Assembly: GCA_020637235.1 (NCBI GenBank)
Contig: JACJWG010000004.1
Span: 186,001-250,000 of the forward strand
Length of the DNA: 64,000 nucleotides
DNA from: Acidimicrobiaceae bacterium
GTDB lineage: Bacteria > Actinomycetota > Acidimicrobiia > Acidimicrobiales > Ilumatobacteraceae
Direction: 5' to 3'
Of the stretch, positions 17,156 through 25,446 are shown piece after piece; the stretch's first letter is position 1; every line of letters starts with the position of its first letter. Both the position numbers and the translations under genes were made by a program. The notes under the pieces are model-generated. The model saw only the letters and a program-made list of their open reading frames with translations. It was not told where the DNA came from and did no database searches.

Positions 17156-18040
17156 TCAGGTGGTGGAGGCGGCGAAAATGCCGGCGATCGCCTGGTCGAG
17201 GGCGCCGTCGAACTCGGCATCGCTCATCTGCGCGGTGAGGCCCTCCGTGAGCGCTCGCGAGAAGCTGGCGATGATGCCGTGGTTGCGGGCGAGCTTGGCG
17301 TTGGCGTCGTCGCGGCTGTAGCCGCCCGACAGCGCCACGACGCGCAACACCTTCGGGTGCTCGACGAGCGGCCGGTAGAAGTCGTCGGTCGTCGGCAGCG
17401 TGAGCTTCAGCATCACCTGCTGATCGGCACCGAGCTCGTCGAGGTGGGCGAGGATCGACCGCTGCAACAGGTCTTCGGCCTCCGCCTTCGTCGGACTGTT
17501 GATGTCGACCTCGGGCTCGATGATCGGCACCAGGCCGTGGCCGAGGATCTGTGCGCCGACCGCGAACTGCTGCGCGACGACGGCCTCGACGCCGGCGGCG
17601 TTCGCGTGCTGGATCACCGAACGCATCTTGGTGCCGAACACACCGGCGGCGACGGCGCGCTCGCACAGGGCGTCGAGGTCGGGCATCGGCTTCATCACCT
17701 GCGCACCGTCGACCTCGTCGGCGAGGCCCTTGTCGACCTTCAGGAACGGCACGACGCGCTTCACGTCCCACAGGTACGCAGCCGAGCCCATGCCCTCGAT
17801 CTGGCGGTCCATCGTCATCTCGAACAGGATCGCGCCGAGCACGCGGTCGCCCGTGAAGGCCGGGCTGGTGCAGATGCGCGAGCGCATCGCGTGCATCAGG
17901 TCGAACATCTCGGCCTCGGAGGAGTACTCGCTCTCTTCGACGCCGTAGAGGCGCAGTGCCTTGGGGGTGCTGCCGCCGCTCTGGTCGAGGGCTGCGATGA
18001 AACCGGCACCGCTCCGGACGCGTTCCAACATCTCACTCAT
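17156..18040 (-). CDS. Fructose-bisphosphate aldolase, class I
   Basis: Glycolytic/gluconeogenic aldolase that works through a Schiff base. The 294-residue protein begins with GAGFIAALDQSGGSTPKAL and contains FLKVDKGL, PIIEPEVDI and QVMLKLTLPT with the Schiff-base lysine region, as in bacterial class I enzymes. The ATG at 18040 was chosen over 18049 because TACGAT (18048-18053) sits seven bases upstream in the leaderless layout and would overlap the other ATG. It lies 83 bases downstream of the glutamine-synthetase-like gene but has its own promoter signal. Confidence 0.93.
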   Translation of the reverse strand: MSEMLERVRSGAGFIAALDQSGGSTPKALRLYGVEESEYSSEAEMFDLMHAMRSRICTSPAFTGDRVLGAILFEMTMDRQIEGMGSAAYLWDVKRVVPFLKVDKGLADEVDGAQVMKPMPDLDALCERAVAAGVFGTKMRSVIQHANAAGVEAVVAQQFAVGAQILGHGLVPIIEPEVDINSPTKAEAEDLLQRSILAHLDELGADQQVMLKLTLPTTDDFYRPLVEHPKVLRVVALSGGYSRDDANAKLARNHGIIASFSRALTEGLTAQMSDAEFDGALDQAIAGIFAASTT

Positions 18041-18047
18041 GCGAGCC

Positions 18048-18053
18048 ATCGTA
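18048..18053 (-). promoter_or_regulatory. -10 box of the class I aldolase gene
   Basis: TACGAT, seven bases before ATG 18040. The alternative ATG at 18049 lies inside the box and so is unlikely to be used. Confidence 0.5.
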
Positions 18054-18123
18054 CGCGCGGGTGCCGGGGCCTCGGCGACCGTCGACCCGGGAATGGGTCG
18101 GAGGTCCCCCGGGCAGACGCGGC

Positions 18124-19467
18124 TCAGGTGAACTCGGCGTAGCGGGCGAACTCCCACGCGCTCACGTCGTCGGGGTCACCCGACGCGTTCGCCTCGTACA
18201 GGGCGAGCTCGTTGCGGGCGAGCGCCAGGAAGTTCGTGGAGAACGCCTCGCCGAGCACACGGGTGAACTCGCTGCCCTCGAACGCGGCGACGCCGGCGGC
18301 GAAGGTGGCGGGCAACGCGACCGCGTCGCCGGGCTCGGTGTAGAGGTCGCCCACACCGATCGGGCCGGGGTCGAGTTGCCGCTCGAGGCCGTCGGCACCG
18401 GCGGCGAGCACGGCAGCGATCATGAGGTACGGGTTCGCGTCGGCCCCGGCGCTGCGGAACTCGACGCGGTTGGCCTGGCCCTGCCCCGTGGTGCACCGGC
18501 ACAACACGGTGCGGTTGTCGCCGCCCCAGTGCACGTGCGTCGGGCAGAACGTGTACTCGCGCACGCGCTTGTACCCGTTGCCGGTGGGGATGCCGATCAG
18601 GCTCATCGCCGGCGCGTGGCGGACGAGTCCGCCGACCCACTGGCGGAACACGTCGTCGAGCGGGTGGTCGTCCCCGGCGTCGAACACGTTGCGGCCGTCG
18701 ACGGACAGGCTCGTGTGCACGTGCATCCCGCTGCCGGACTGGCCGGCGAACGGCTTCGGCATGAAGGTCGCCCGCAGCCCGTGGCGCCGGGCGATCTCCT
18801 TCACCACCATCTTGAACAGCACCGTGTTGTCGGCCGTCCGCATGGGATCGTCGCACGACACGTTGATCTCGAGCTGTCCGGGGCCGTACTCGGGATTCGA
18901 CGACTCGACCGGGATGTCGAGGTCGAGCATCGCCTGGCGCATCTCCTGCACACAGCGCTCGAGCGGCCATGCGTCCATCAACGACGAGTACTGCACGTGC
19001 GGCTGGATCGGCGACCAGTCGTCGAGGCAGACGTAGCACTCGAGTTCGGTCGCGACGACGGCGTCGTACCCGAGACCCCGCACCCGGTCGATCTGCGACT
19101 GGAGCACCGCTCGCGGGTCGAGCGGATGAGGCGCGCCGTCGCTCGCGAACGCACGCGACATCACCGTCGCGTAGCCCGGACGGTGGGGCATCACCCGGAA
19201 CGTGGCGAGGTCGGGCTCGAGGTGCATGTCGAGGAAGCCGGTGTTCATGTTGATCAGCGGGCTGTCGACGATCTCGCACTGCACGTCGAACACGAAGATC
19301 GCGTCGGCGATGTGCGCGCCGTGCTCGGCGACGGTGCGTGCGAAACGCTGCGCCGGCACGCGCTTGCCGCGGAGGTGACCGTACGTGTCGACGGTGGCGA
19401 GCTCGACGGTGTGCAAGTGGTGCTCGGCGATCGTGGTGGCGATCTCGTCGAGTCGGGGTGACGGCAT
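18124..19467 (-). CDS. Glutamine-synthetase-family ligase (gamma-glutamyl-polyamine or related type)
   Basis: ATP-dependent gamma-glutamyl ligase of 447 residues. Diagnostic segments are VVATELECYV (N-terminal metal site), EINVSCDDPMRTADNTVLFK, the GSGMHVHTSL loop, and RVEFRSAGADANPYLMIAAVLAAG near the end. It lacks the usual adenylylation tyrosine loop of GlnA and is shorter than GSI, resembling PuuA/GlnA3/GlnA4-type enzymes that glutamylate amines. A PuuD-like hydrolase and an alcohol dehydrogenase lie upstream on the same strand, supporting amine or amino-alcohol catabolism. ATG 19467 has AGGAG nine bases upstream. The exact amine is not knowable here. Confidence 0.86.
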   Translation of the reverse strand: MPSPRLDEIATTIAEHHLHTVELATVDTYGHLRGKRVPAQRFARTVAEHGAHIADAIFVFDVQCEIVDSPLINMNTGFLDMHLEPDLATFRVMPHRPGYATVMSRAFASDGAPHPLDPRAVLQSQIDRVRGLGYDAVVATELECYVCLDDWSPIQPHVQYSSLMDAWPLERCVQEMRQAMLDLDIPVESSNPEYGPGQLEINVSCDDPMRTADNTVLFKMVVKEIARRHGLRATFMPKPFAGQSGSGMHVHTSLSVDGRNVFDAGDDHPLDDVFRQWVGGLVRHAPAMSLIGIPTGNGYKRVREYTFCPTHVHWGGDNRTVLCRCTTGQGQANRVEFRSAGADANPYLMIAAVLAAGADGLERQLDPGPIGVGDLYTEPGDAVALPATFAAGVAAFEGSEFTRVLGEAFSTNFLALARNELALYEANASGDPDDVSAWEFARYAEFT

Positions 19468-19515
19468 CGCGGGGTCTCCTCGTGCTGGGTGTTCGGTGGG
19501 ACGGCGAGGGCTGGA

Positions 19516-20475
19516 TCAGGGGACGAGCACCTGACGGCCGGCGGCCTGTCCGGCGCGGAGGCGACGGTGGGCCTCCTCGGCCCGGTCGAGCGGCAGCGTC
19601 TCGACGGTGAACTCGAGCGGGTGCTCGTGGGCGAACGCGATCAGCTCGCGCAACTCGGCGACGGTGCCCCAGATGCTCGACATGAACCGTGCCTCGTGCG
19701 GGACGGCGCCGAGGCCGAAGGGCACCCGTCCGCCGGCGAGGCCGACGGCGACGACGATGCCGCGTCGTTGTACCCGTGCGGTCGCGCCAGCGAGGGTGAC
19801 GTCGGCCCCGACGAAGTCGAGCACCGCGTCGAAGCGACCCTCGATCTCGTCGAGCGGTCCGGCACCGACGGCGCCGAGCTCCACTGCCCGACGCTGCTTG
19901 TCGGGGGACGGATCGGCGGCCCACACCTCGGCGTCGCTGCGCAGGCGCAGGTACTGGAGGCCGAACTGTCCGAGCCCGCCGGCGCCGATCACGAGCGCCC
20001 GGGCGGCGGACCCGCGACGGCGCAGCGTGCCGAGCGCGTGGCTCGTGGCTCGGAACGCCGTGAGCCCACCACAGGCGAGCGGGGCTGCACGCACCGGATC
20101 GAGGTCGCCGAGCGGCACGAGGTCGGCGCGACTGCGCACGAGCATCCGCTCGGCATAGCCCCCGTCGTGGAACAGGCCGGCTTCACGCCCGTCCGGGCAC
20201 ATCATCTCGTCACCCTCGGCGCAGAGCCAGCAGTCGCGGCATCCCCACGGTGCGTACACGATCACCGGTCCGAGCTCGGGGTGCGTGCCGGTGACCTCGT
20301 GGCCCGGCACCAGGGGGAGCGGGCTGCCGAACAGCCCGTCGGCGACGTGCAGGTCGCTGTGGCACACGCCGCACGCCGTCACGTCGATCAGCTGCTGTGC
20401 CCCGGTCGCGACGGGCTCGGGTCGGTCGACGACGACGAGCGGCTGCCCGAATCCCTGCAGCTCGACGGCTCTCAT
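19516..20475 (-). CDS. Zinc-dependent alcohol dehydrogenase
   Basis: Medium-chain alcohol/aldehyde dehydrogenase of 319 residues. The catalytic zinc site is shown by CGVCHSDLH and PGHEVTG, the structural zinc lobe by CRDCWLCAEGDEMMC, and the Rossmann fold by VIGAGGLGQFGLQYLRL. I use ATG 20475 (MRAVELQG) rather than the open frame back to 20547, because it matches the usual N-terminus of the family. It sits between the PuuD-like and glutamine-synthetase-like genes, 48 bases upstream of the latter, so it could oxidise an amine-derived aldehyde or alcohol. An AT-rich palindrome lies about 65 bases upstream. Confidence 0.9.
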   Translation of the reverse strand: MRAVELQGFGQPLVVVDRPEPVATGAQQLIDVTACGVCHSDLHVADGLFGSPLPLVPGHEVTGTHPELGPVIVYAPWGCRDCWLCAEGDEMMCPDGREAGLFHDGGYAERMLVRSRADLVPLGDLDPVRAAPLACGGLTAFRATSHALGTLRRRGSAARALVIGAGGLGQFGLQYLRLRSDAEVWAADPSPDKQRRAVELGAVGAGPLDEIEGRFDAVLDFVGADVTLAGATARVQRRGIVVAVGLAGGRVPFGLGAVPHEARFMSSIWGTVAELRELIAFAHEHPLEFTVETLPLDRAEEAHRRLRAGQAAGRQVLVP

Positions 20476-20530
20476 CTCCGACCCCCCGATCGGTGTCCAC
20501 GCGTTCGCCCGGCCGGCCCCGCTCCGGCGA

Positions 20531-20553
20531 AACCTATCATTGATCAAAGATCA
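20531..20553 (-). promoter_or_regulatory. Candidate operator and -10 box upstream of the alcohol dehydrogenase gene
   Basis: The perfect 13-base palindrome TGATCAAAGATCA occupies 20541-20553 and overlaps the stop codon of the PuuD-like gene. Five bases further towards the dehydrogenase lies TAGGTT (20531-20536), a plausible -10 box, so a protein bound to the palindrome would cover the promoter spacer. The AT-richness is striking in this GC-rich setting. No regulator gene is adjacent. Confidence 0.45.
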
Positions 20554-21288
20554 CACGTGCGCTCGGGTGGCGCGCTGCGACCGGCGTTCGCAGGCGCGCG
20601 CCACCAGCCAGTCGAACAGTGGGTCGTCGTGGCCGTCGTCCATCATCTCGGGGTGCCACTGCACGGCGATCCACGGACGCGTGAGCGACTCGATCGCCTC
20701 GATCGTGCCGTCCTCCGAGCGGCCGGCGACCACGAAACCGGGCGCCACGTGGTCGACGGTCTGGTGGTGGAGCGAATTGACGTGGACGGGCCGCCCGTAG
20801 AGGCGTGCGCAGGCCGAGCCCGTCGTGAACTCGACGCGGTGCACGAGCGTGTTGGGCACCTTGTCGAAGTGGGCATGTGTCGGGACGTCCTGGTGCAGTG
20901 TGCCGCCGCCGTGCACGTTGAGCAGCTGCAGTCCCCGGCAGATGCCCGCCACGGGCAGGTCGTCGAGTTCGGCGAGCGCGAGCAACGCCAGTTCGAGCTC
21001 GTCCCGCTCGGGCTCGTTGGGGTGCCCGTCGAGCGGCTCGGCGCCGTAGTGCGCAGGATCGACGTCGGCACCGCCCGGCAGCAGGATCCCGTCGAACACC
21101 CCCACGTACTGCGCCGGGTCGGCGTCGAAGGGCAGGTGCACCGCGAGGCCGCCGGCGTGCAGCACGCCGCGGGCATAGTCGGCGAAGTACAGGTCGAGGT
21201 CGACGCCGTCCAGGCTGTCCGGGAAGTCGGCGATGTGCTGGCCGCGCTTGCGGCGTCCGGGGAGGGCGATGACGGGTCGATCGGTCAC
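20551..21288 (-). CDS. Gamma-glutamyl-gamma-aminobutyrate hydrolase family protein (PuuD-like)
   Basis: Class I glutamine-amidotransferase-like hydrolase (peptidase C26), 245 residues. The nucleophile cysteine is in AGICRGLQLLN and the histidine-glutamate pair in VQWHPE. GILLPGGADVDPAHYG and HHQTVD are family marks. PuuD-type enzymes release the gamma-glutamyl group at the end of the glutamylated putrescine route, and the glutamine-synthetase-like gene downstream fits that. The GTG at 21288 follows TAGCAT (21296-21301) by seven bases, a leaderless layout. The longer minus-strand frame to 23568 is a shadow of the secreted-protein gene. Confidence 0.9.
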   Translation of the reverse strand: MTDRPVIALPGRRKRGQHIADFPDSLDGVDLDLYFADYARGVLHAGGLAVHLPFDADPAQYVGVFDGILLPGGADVDPAHYGAEPLDGHPNEPERDELELALLALAELDDLPVAGICRGLQLLNVHGGGTLHQDVPTHAHFDKVPNTLVHRVEFTTGSACARLYGRPVHVNSLHHQTVDHVAPGFVVAGRSEDGTIEAIESLTRPWIAVQWHPEMMDDGHDDPLFDWLVARACERRSQRATRAHV

Positions 21289-21391
21289 GGCCTCGATGCT
21301 ACGGCGAGCGGCTCCGGCCCCGAGATCGCACGTCCGGCGCGCCCGCGGCCACCGAACGTCGACGGCCCGTCGAAGTCTTGAAGGGTTCTTG

Positions 21392-21444
21392 AGCCCGCCG
21401 TCCGGCGGGCTTGCTACAACGGAATCACCTTGGCGGAAAGGTGA
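21392..21444 (+). promoter_or_regulatory. Two hairpins upstream of the secreted-protein start
   Basis: GCCCGCC/GGCGGGC around a short loop (about 21393-21411) is followed by TCACCTT (21425-21431) pairing with AAGGTGA (21438-21444). The second right arm contains the ribosome-binding sequence AAAGGTGA that precedes ATG 21451, so folding would hide it. The first hairpin could be a terminator for read-through, although no T-run follows. The sequence does not match a riboswitch I know. Confidence 0.4.
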
Positions 21445-21450
21445 CAACCC

Positions 21451-24400
21451 ATGCAGTCCTCCCATCGCCGGCGCGTGCTCGCGCTCGCCTGCACGCTCGC
21501 ACTGACCGCGTCGCTCGCGGCGACGCCGAACGACGCGTTGCGGGCCGATTCCCGGCCGACCGACCCGACGGACCCGGCGACGCCGCCGACGGTGACGGCG
21601 GACGCGCTGCCGACGGTACAGATCGACGGCGTGGTGTGGTCGCAGGCGGTCGCCGGGAACACGGTGTTCGTCGGTGGACGCTTCGGGAACGCTCGTCCCG
21701 CCGGGGCAGCGGTGGGCCAGAACCAGACCCCGCGCTCCAACTTCCTCGCCTACGACATCCGCACGGGCGAGCTGATCAGCTCGATCAACGCATCGTTCAA
21801 CGCCCAGGTGCGCACCATCGCGGTGTCGCCTGATGGCTCGCGCCTCTACGTCGGCGGCGACTTCACTACCGTGAACGGCCTGCGACGCGATCGCCTCGCT
21901 GCGTTCACGCTGCCCGGGATGCAGCTGATCGGCACCTTCCTGCCCCCGGTCGCCTATCACGTCTACGCACTGGCCGTGTCGCCCGACAGCCAGACCCTGT
22001 ACGTCGGCGGCAACTTCAACGCGGTCGGCAGCCAGACGCGCAACAAGCTCGCGTCGTTCCGCACCTCCGACGGCGCATTGCTGAACTGGGCTCCCAACGC
22101 GCAGGGCGGACTCGTGTCGGCACTGGCGGTGTCCCCGACGGGCGACCGCGTCGTCGTCGGCGGCCGGTTCAACCGGATGAACGGCTCCAGCAACCCGGGC
22201 TACGGCCTCGCTGCGGTGAACTCGACCTCCGGCGCGCTCGTGCCGTGGGCGATCAACTCGGTCGCGCGCAACGCGAGCGACAGCGCCGGCATCACCTCGC
22301 TGCACAGCGACGGAACCAACGTGTACGGCACCGGCTTCGCGACCGTGTCGGCGAACATCGGCAACATGGAGGGCGTCTTCGCGGCCTCCTGGAACGGCGG
22401 CACGGTGCGCTGGATCGCCGACTGCCACGGTGACCACTACTCGACCTGGGCGTCGAGCGAGGCCGTGTACGCCGTCGGCCACGCCCACTTCTGCGGCAAC
22501 ATCGGCGGCTTCCCGCAGACCGGGAGCGACAACTCGTCGCTGTGGACCTACCACCGTGCGCTCGGCTTCAGCAAGGCCGCCACCGGCACGGTCGCCCGGA
22601 ACACCACCGGCAACTACTTCAACTACGAGGGGCAGCCGGCACCCTCGCCGCTGCTGTGGTACCCCGACCTCGATCAGGGCACCTTCACCGGACAGAACCA
22701 GGGTCCGTGGCACGTGACGGGCAACAGCGAGTACGTCGTCATCGGTGGCGAGTTCCGCAACGTGAACTTCCGCCCGCAGCAGGGACTCGTTCGCTTCGCC
22801 GTGCCCTCGATCGCACCGAACGACCAGGGCCCGAAGCTGTTCGGCAACGGGTGGGTACCCACGGCGTCGTCCACGTTCGCCGGCTCCGTGCGGCTGACCT
22901 TCCCCGCCAACTACGACAACGACAACGAGACCCTCACGTACCGTGTCGAGCGTGACGGACAGGTGGTCGGTTCGGTGACCGCCGACTCGTCGTTCTTCTC
23001 CCGGCCGTCGGTGACGTACCTCGACACGACGGCCACCCCCGGCTCGCGGGTCTCGTACCGCGTCGTGGCGGTCGATCCGTTCGACAACGAGGCGCCGTCG
23101 CAGACCATCACGGTGACGGTGTCGAACGCCGGCAACCGCAGTGCCTACACGGACGCGATGCTGTCGACGAGCGGGCTCACCAACTACTGGCGCCTGAACG
23201 AGACCGGGGGGAACTTCGCCGACCTCGTCGGGTCGCGGGCGATGAGCCTCAGCGGCTCGGCCAGCCGTGGCGTCGCCGGCGCGATCGCCGCGGACACCGA
23301 CCGTGCCGTCACCTTCAACGGTGGTCGTGCGTCGACGGGCTCGGCCACGACCCCCAGCACGTTCAGCGTGGAGGCGTGGGTGCGCACGTCGTCGACCCGG
23401 GGCGGCAAGATCATCGGCTCCGACAACAACCCGGGCTTCTTCCAGACACCGACGCCGGATCGGCACCTGTACCTCGGCAACGACGGACGGGTGAACTTCG
23501 GCGTCAACGCCGGCTCGAACGTGCTCGTCACGTCGCCGTCGGCGATCAACGACAACCAGTGGCACCACGTCGTCGGCACCTTCGCCGCCGGCACGATGCG
23601 CCTGTACGTCGACGGGGTCGAGGTGGGATCACGGTCCGGCATCGGCAACCTGCGCTCCTACAACGGCGTGTGGCGAGTGGGCGGCGGCACCCTGCAGGGA
23701 TGGTCGTCGCGTCCGTCGAGCGACAACCTGGCCGGCACGATCGACGAACCGGCCGTCTACTCGGTGGCCATCCCGGCCGATGTGGTGCGCCGCCACTTCG
23801 ACGTCGGCCGCACCGGCGCCCCGCCCAACCAGGCGCCGACCGCGTCGTTCACGGCGACGCCCACCAACCTCACCGTCGCGGTGGACGGCCGGGCGTCGAC
23901 CGATGCCGATGGCACGATCGCCGCCTACGCCTGGAACTTCGGCGACGGCTCCACGGGCACGGGTGCCACGACCTCGCGCACCTACGGCGCAGCAGGGACG
24001 TACACGGTGACCCTCACCGTCACCGACGACGACGGCGCGACGGCCACGACCACCAGGTCGGTCACGGTGACCGCACCTCAGCCGGGTCAGCCGTTCGCGG
24101 TCGATGCGTTCGGTCGGACGGTGAACGGTGGTCTCGGTTCGGCCGACACCGGTGGGGTGTGGGTGACGACGGGTGCGGGCGCGAACTTCGCGGTCGCCGG
24201 TGGGCAGGCTCGGATCACGATGAGCGGTCCGGCGTCGAGCAGCTACGCGATCTTGCCGGTGGCCTCGACCGACACCGAGGTGCGGGTATCGGTCGGGTTC
24301 GACAAGCTCGTCAGCGGTGGCAGTGCGTTCGCGTCGGTGATCGGCCGTCGTGTGGGTGCCGACGACTACCGGACGAAGGTGCGGGTGCTGTCCGACGGGT

Positions 24401-25377
24401 CGGTGCAGTTGTCGCTGGTCCGTACGACGGGTGGTGCGGAGACGACGCTCGCGATCACCACGGTGGCCGGGGTGAACCTGGCCGCGAACGAGCGGTTGCA
24501 GGTGCGGTTCCAGGTGACCGGGACGAACCCGACGACGGTGCGGGCCAAGGTGTGGGAGGCGGGTGCTGCCGAACCCGGCGCGTGGCAGCTGTCGACGTCC
24601 GACTCGACGGCGGCGCTGCAGGCCGCTGGTGGGGTGGGCATGTGGGTGTACCTGTCGAGCGCGGCGACCAACGCGCCGGTGGTCGCCACCTTCGACGACC
24701 TCGTCGCCGCCCCCAGCGTCGCCGACCCGCCGCCTGCGGCCGAGTTCGCGGTCGACGCGTTCGGTCGGACGGTGAACGGTGGTCTCGGGTCGGCCGACAC
24801 CGGTGGGGTGTGGGTGACGACGGGTGCGGGCGCGAACTTCGCGGTCGCCGGTGGGCAGGCTCGGATCACGATGAGTGGTCCGGCGTCGAGCAGCTACGCG
24901 GTGCTGCCGGTGGCGTCGACGGACACCGACGTGAATGTGTCGGTCGGGTTCGACAAGCTCGTCAGCGGTGGCAGTGCGTTCGCGTCGGTGATCGGTCGGC
25001 GGGTGGGTGCTGACGACTACCGGGCGAAGGTGCGGGTGTTGTCCGACGGGTCGGTGCAGTTGTCGCTGGTCCGTACGACGGGTGGTGCGGAGACGACGCT
25101 CGGTCCGGTGACGTCGGTCGCCGGGTTGACGGTGGCGGCGAACGAGCGGTTGCAGGTGCGGTTCCAGGTGACCGGGACGAACCCGACGACGGTGCGGGCC
25201 AAGGTGTGGAAGGTGGGCGCGGCGGAGCCAGCGGCGTGGCTGGTGTCGACGACCGACTCGACGGCGGCGTTGCAGGCCGCTGGTGGGGTGGGCATGTGGG
25301 TGTACCTCTCGAGCGCAGCGACCAACGCGCCGGTGGTCGCCACCTTCGACGACCTGGTGGCTCGCGCCGCCGACTGA
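21451..25377 (+). CDS. Large secreted multidomain protein (beta-propeller, FnIII-like, LamG, PKD, duplicated C-terminal domain)
   Basis: A 1308-residue exported protein, probably binding or acting on extracellular polymers. It starts with a Sec-type signal peptide (RRRVLALACTLALTASLA). Residues about 50-460 contain propeller-type repeats such as LYVGGDFTTVNG, LYVGGNFNAVG and VVVGGRFNRMNG. A FnIII-like segment follows to about 570, a LamG/concanavalin-like domain (about 575-790, with FSVEAWVRTS and WHHVVGTF), and a PKD domain (about 793-875, WNFGDGS and TVTLTVTDDDG). Two nearly identical domains of about 208 residues (882-1089 and 1099-1307) end the protein. There is no sortase motif or C-terminal anchor, so release or non-covalent binding is likely. 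No catalytic motif is evident. Confidence 0.88.
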   Translation: MQSSHRRRVLALACTLALTASLAATPNDALRADSRPTDPTDPATPPTVTADALPTVQIDGVVWSQAVAGNTVFVGGRFGNARPAGAAVGQNQTPRSNFLAYDIRTGELISSINASFNAQVRTIAVSPDGSRLYVGGDFTTVNGLRRDRLAAFTLPGMQLIGTFLPPVAYHVYALAVSPDSQTLYVGGNFNAVGSQTRNKLASFRTSDGALLNWAPNAQGGLVSALAVSPTGDRVVVGGRFNRMNGSSNPGYGLAAVNSTSGALVPWAINSVARNASDSAGITSLHSDGTNVYGTGFATVSANIGNMEGVFAASWNGGTVRWIADCHGDHYSTWASSEAVYAVGHAHFCGNIGGFPQTGSDNSSLWTYHRALGFSKAATGTVARNTTGNYFNYEGQPAPSPLLWYPDLDQGTFTGQNQGPWHVTGNSEYVVIGGEFRNVNFRPQQGLVRFAVPSIAPNDQGPKLFGNGWVPTASSTFAGSVRLTFPANYDNDNETLTYRVERDGQVVGSVTADSSFFSRPSVTYLDTTATPGSRVSYRVVAVDPFDNEAPSQTITVTVSNAGNRSAYTDAMLSTSGLTNYWRLNETGGNFADLVGSRAMSLSGSASRGVAGAIAADTDRAVTFNGGRASTGSATTPSTFSVEAWVRTSSTRGGKIIGSDNNPGFFQTPTPDRHLYLGNDGRVNFGVNAGSNVLVTSPSAINDNQWHHVVGTFAAGTMRLYVDGVEVGSRSGIGNLRSYNGVWRVGGGTLQGWSSRPSSDNLAGTIDEPAVYSVAIPADVVRRHFDVGRTGAPPNQAPTASFTATPTNLTVAVDGRASTDADGTIAAYAWNFGDGSTGTGATTSRTYGAAGTYTVTLTVTDDDGATATTTRSVTVTAPQPGQPFAVDAFGRTVNGGLGSADTGGVWVTTGAGANFAVAGGQARITMSGPASSSYAILPVASTDTEVRVSVGFDKLVSGGSAFASVIGRRVGADDYRTKVRVLSDGSVQLSLVRTTGGAETTLAITTVAGVNLAANERLQVRFQVTGTNPTTVRAKVWEAGAAEPGAWQLSTSDSTAALQAAGGVGMWVYLSSAATNAPVVATFDDLVAAPSVADPPPAAEFAVDAFGRTVNGGLGSADTGGVWVTTGAGANFAVAGGQARITMSGPASSSYAVLPVASTDTDVNVSVGFDKLVSGGSAFASVIGRRVGADDYRAKVRVLSDGSVQLSLVRTTGGAETTLGPVTSVAGLTVAANERLQVRFQVTGTNPTTVRAKVWKVGAAEPAAWLVSTTDSTAALQAAGGVGMWVYLSSAATNAPVVATFDDLVARAAD
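24094..25367 (+). repeat. Tandem in-gene duplication of a 0.62-kb domain
   Basis: Two direct copies (24094 to about 24714 and 24745-25367) encode the same domain, beginning FAVDAFGRTVNGGLGSADTG and ending ATFDDLV. They are offset by 651 bases, and the second has one extra codon in the middle. Long blocks are identical at DNA level, so the duplication is recent or kept alike by gene conversion. Confidence 0.9.
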
Positions 25378-25395
25378 ATCGAGCAACACCCCTCG

Positions 25396-25442
25396 TTCTG
25401 GTCGCGCATCGTCACGCCTGGCGTGACGATGCGCGACCAGAA
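25396..25442. terminator. Perfect 23-base-pair inverted repeat between convergent genes
   Basis: The arms 25396-25418 and 25420-25442 are exactly complementary around a single central base. The repeat lies between the stop of the secreted-protein gene (25377) and the stop of the minus-strand gene at 25447, so it can act as a terminator in both directions. It lacks a T-run. Its length and perfection exceed an ordinary terminator. Confidence 0.6.
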
Positions 25443-25446
25443 TGGG

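Noticed and set aside
21361..21450. Cyclic-di-GMP or other known riboswitch upstream of the secreted gene
   Set aside because: Two hairpins are present but I could not match the conserved core of GEMM or any other riboswitch class I know.
24094..25367. Assembly artefact rather than real duplication
   Set aside because: The copies differ at several codons and by one inserted codon, and the reading frame continues cleanly through both, so a true duplication is more likely.
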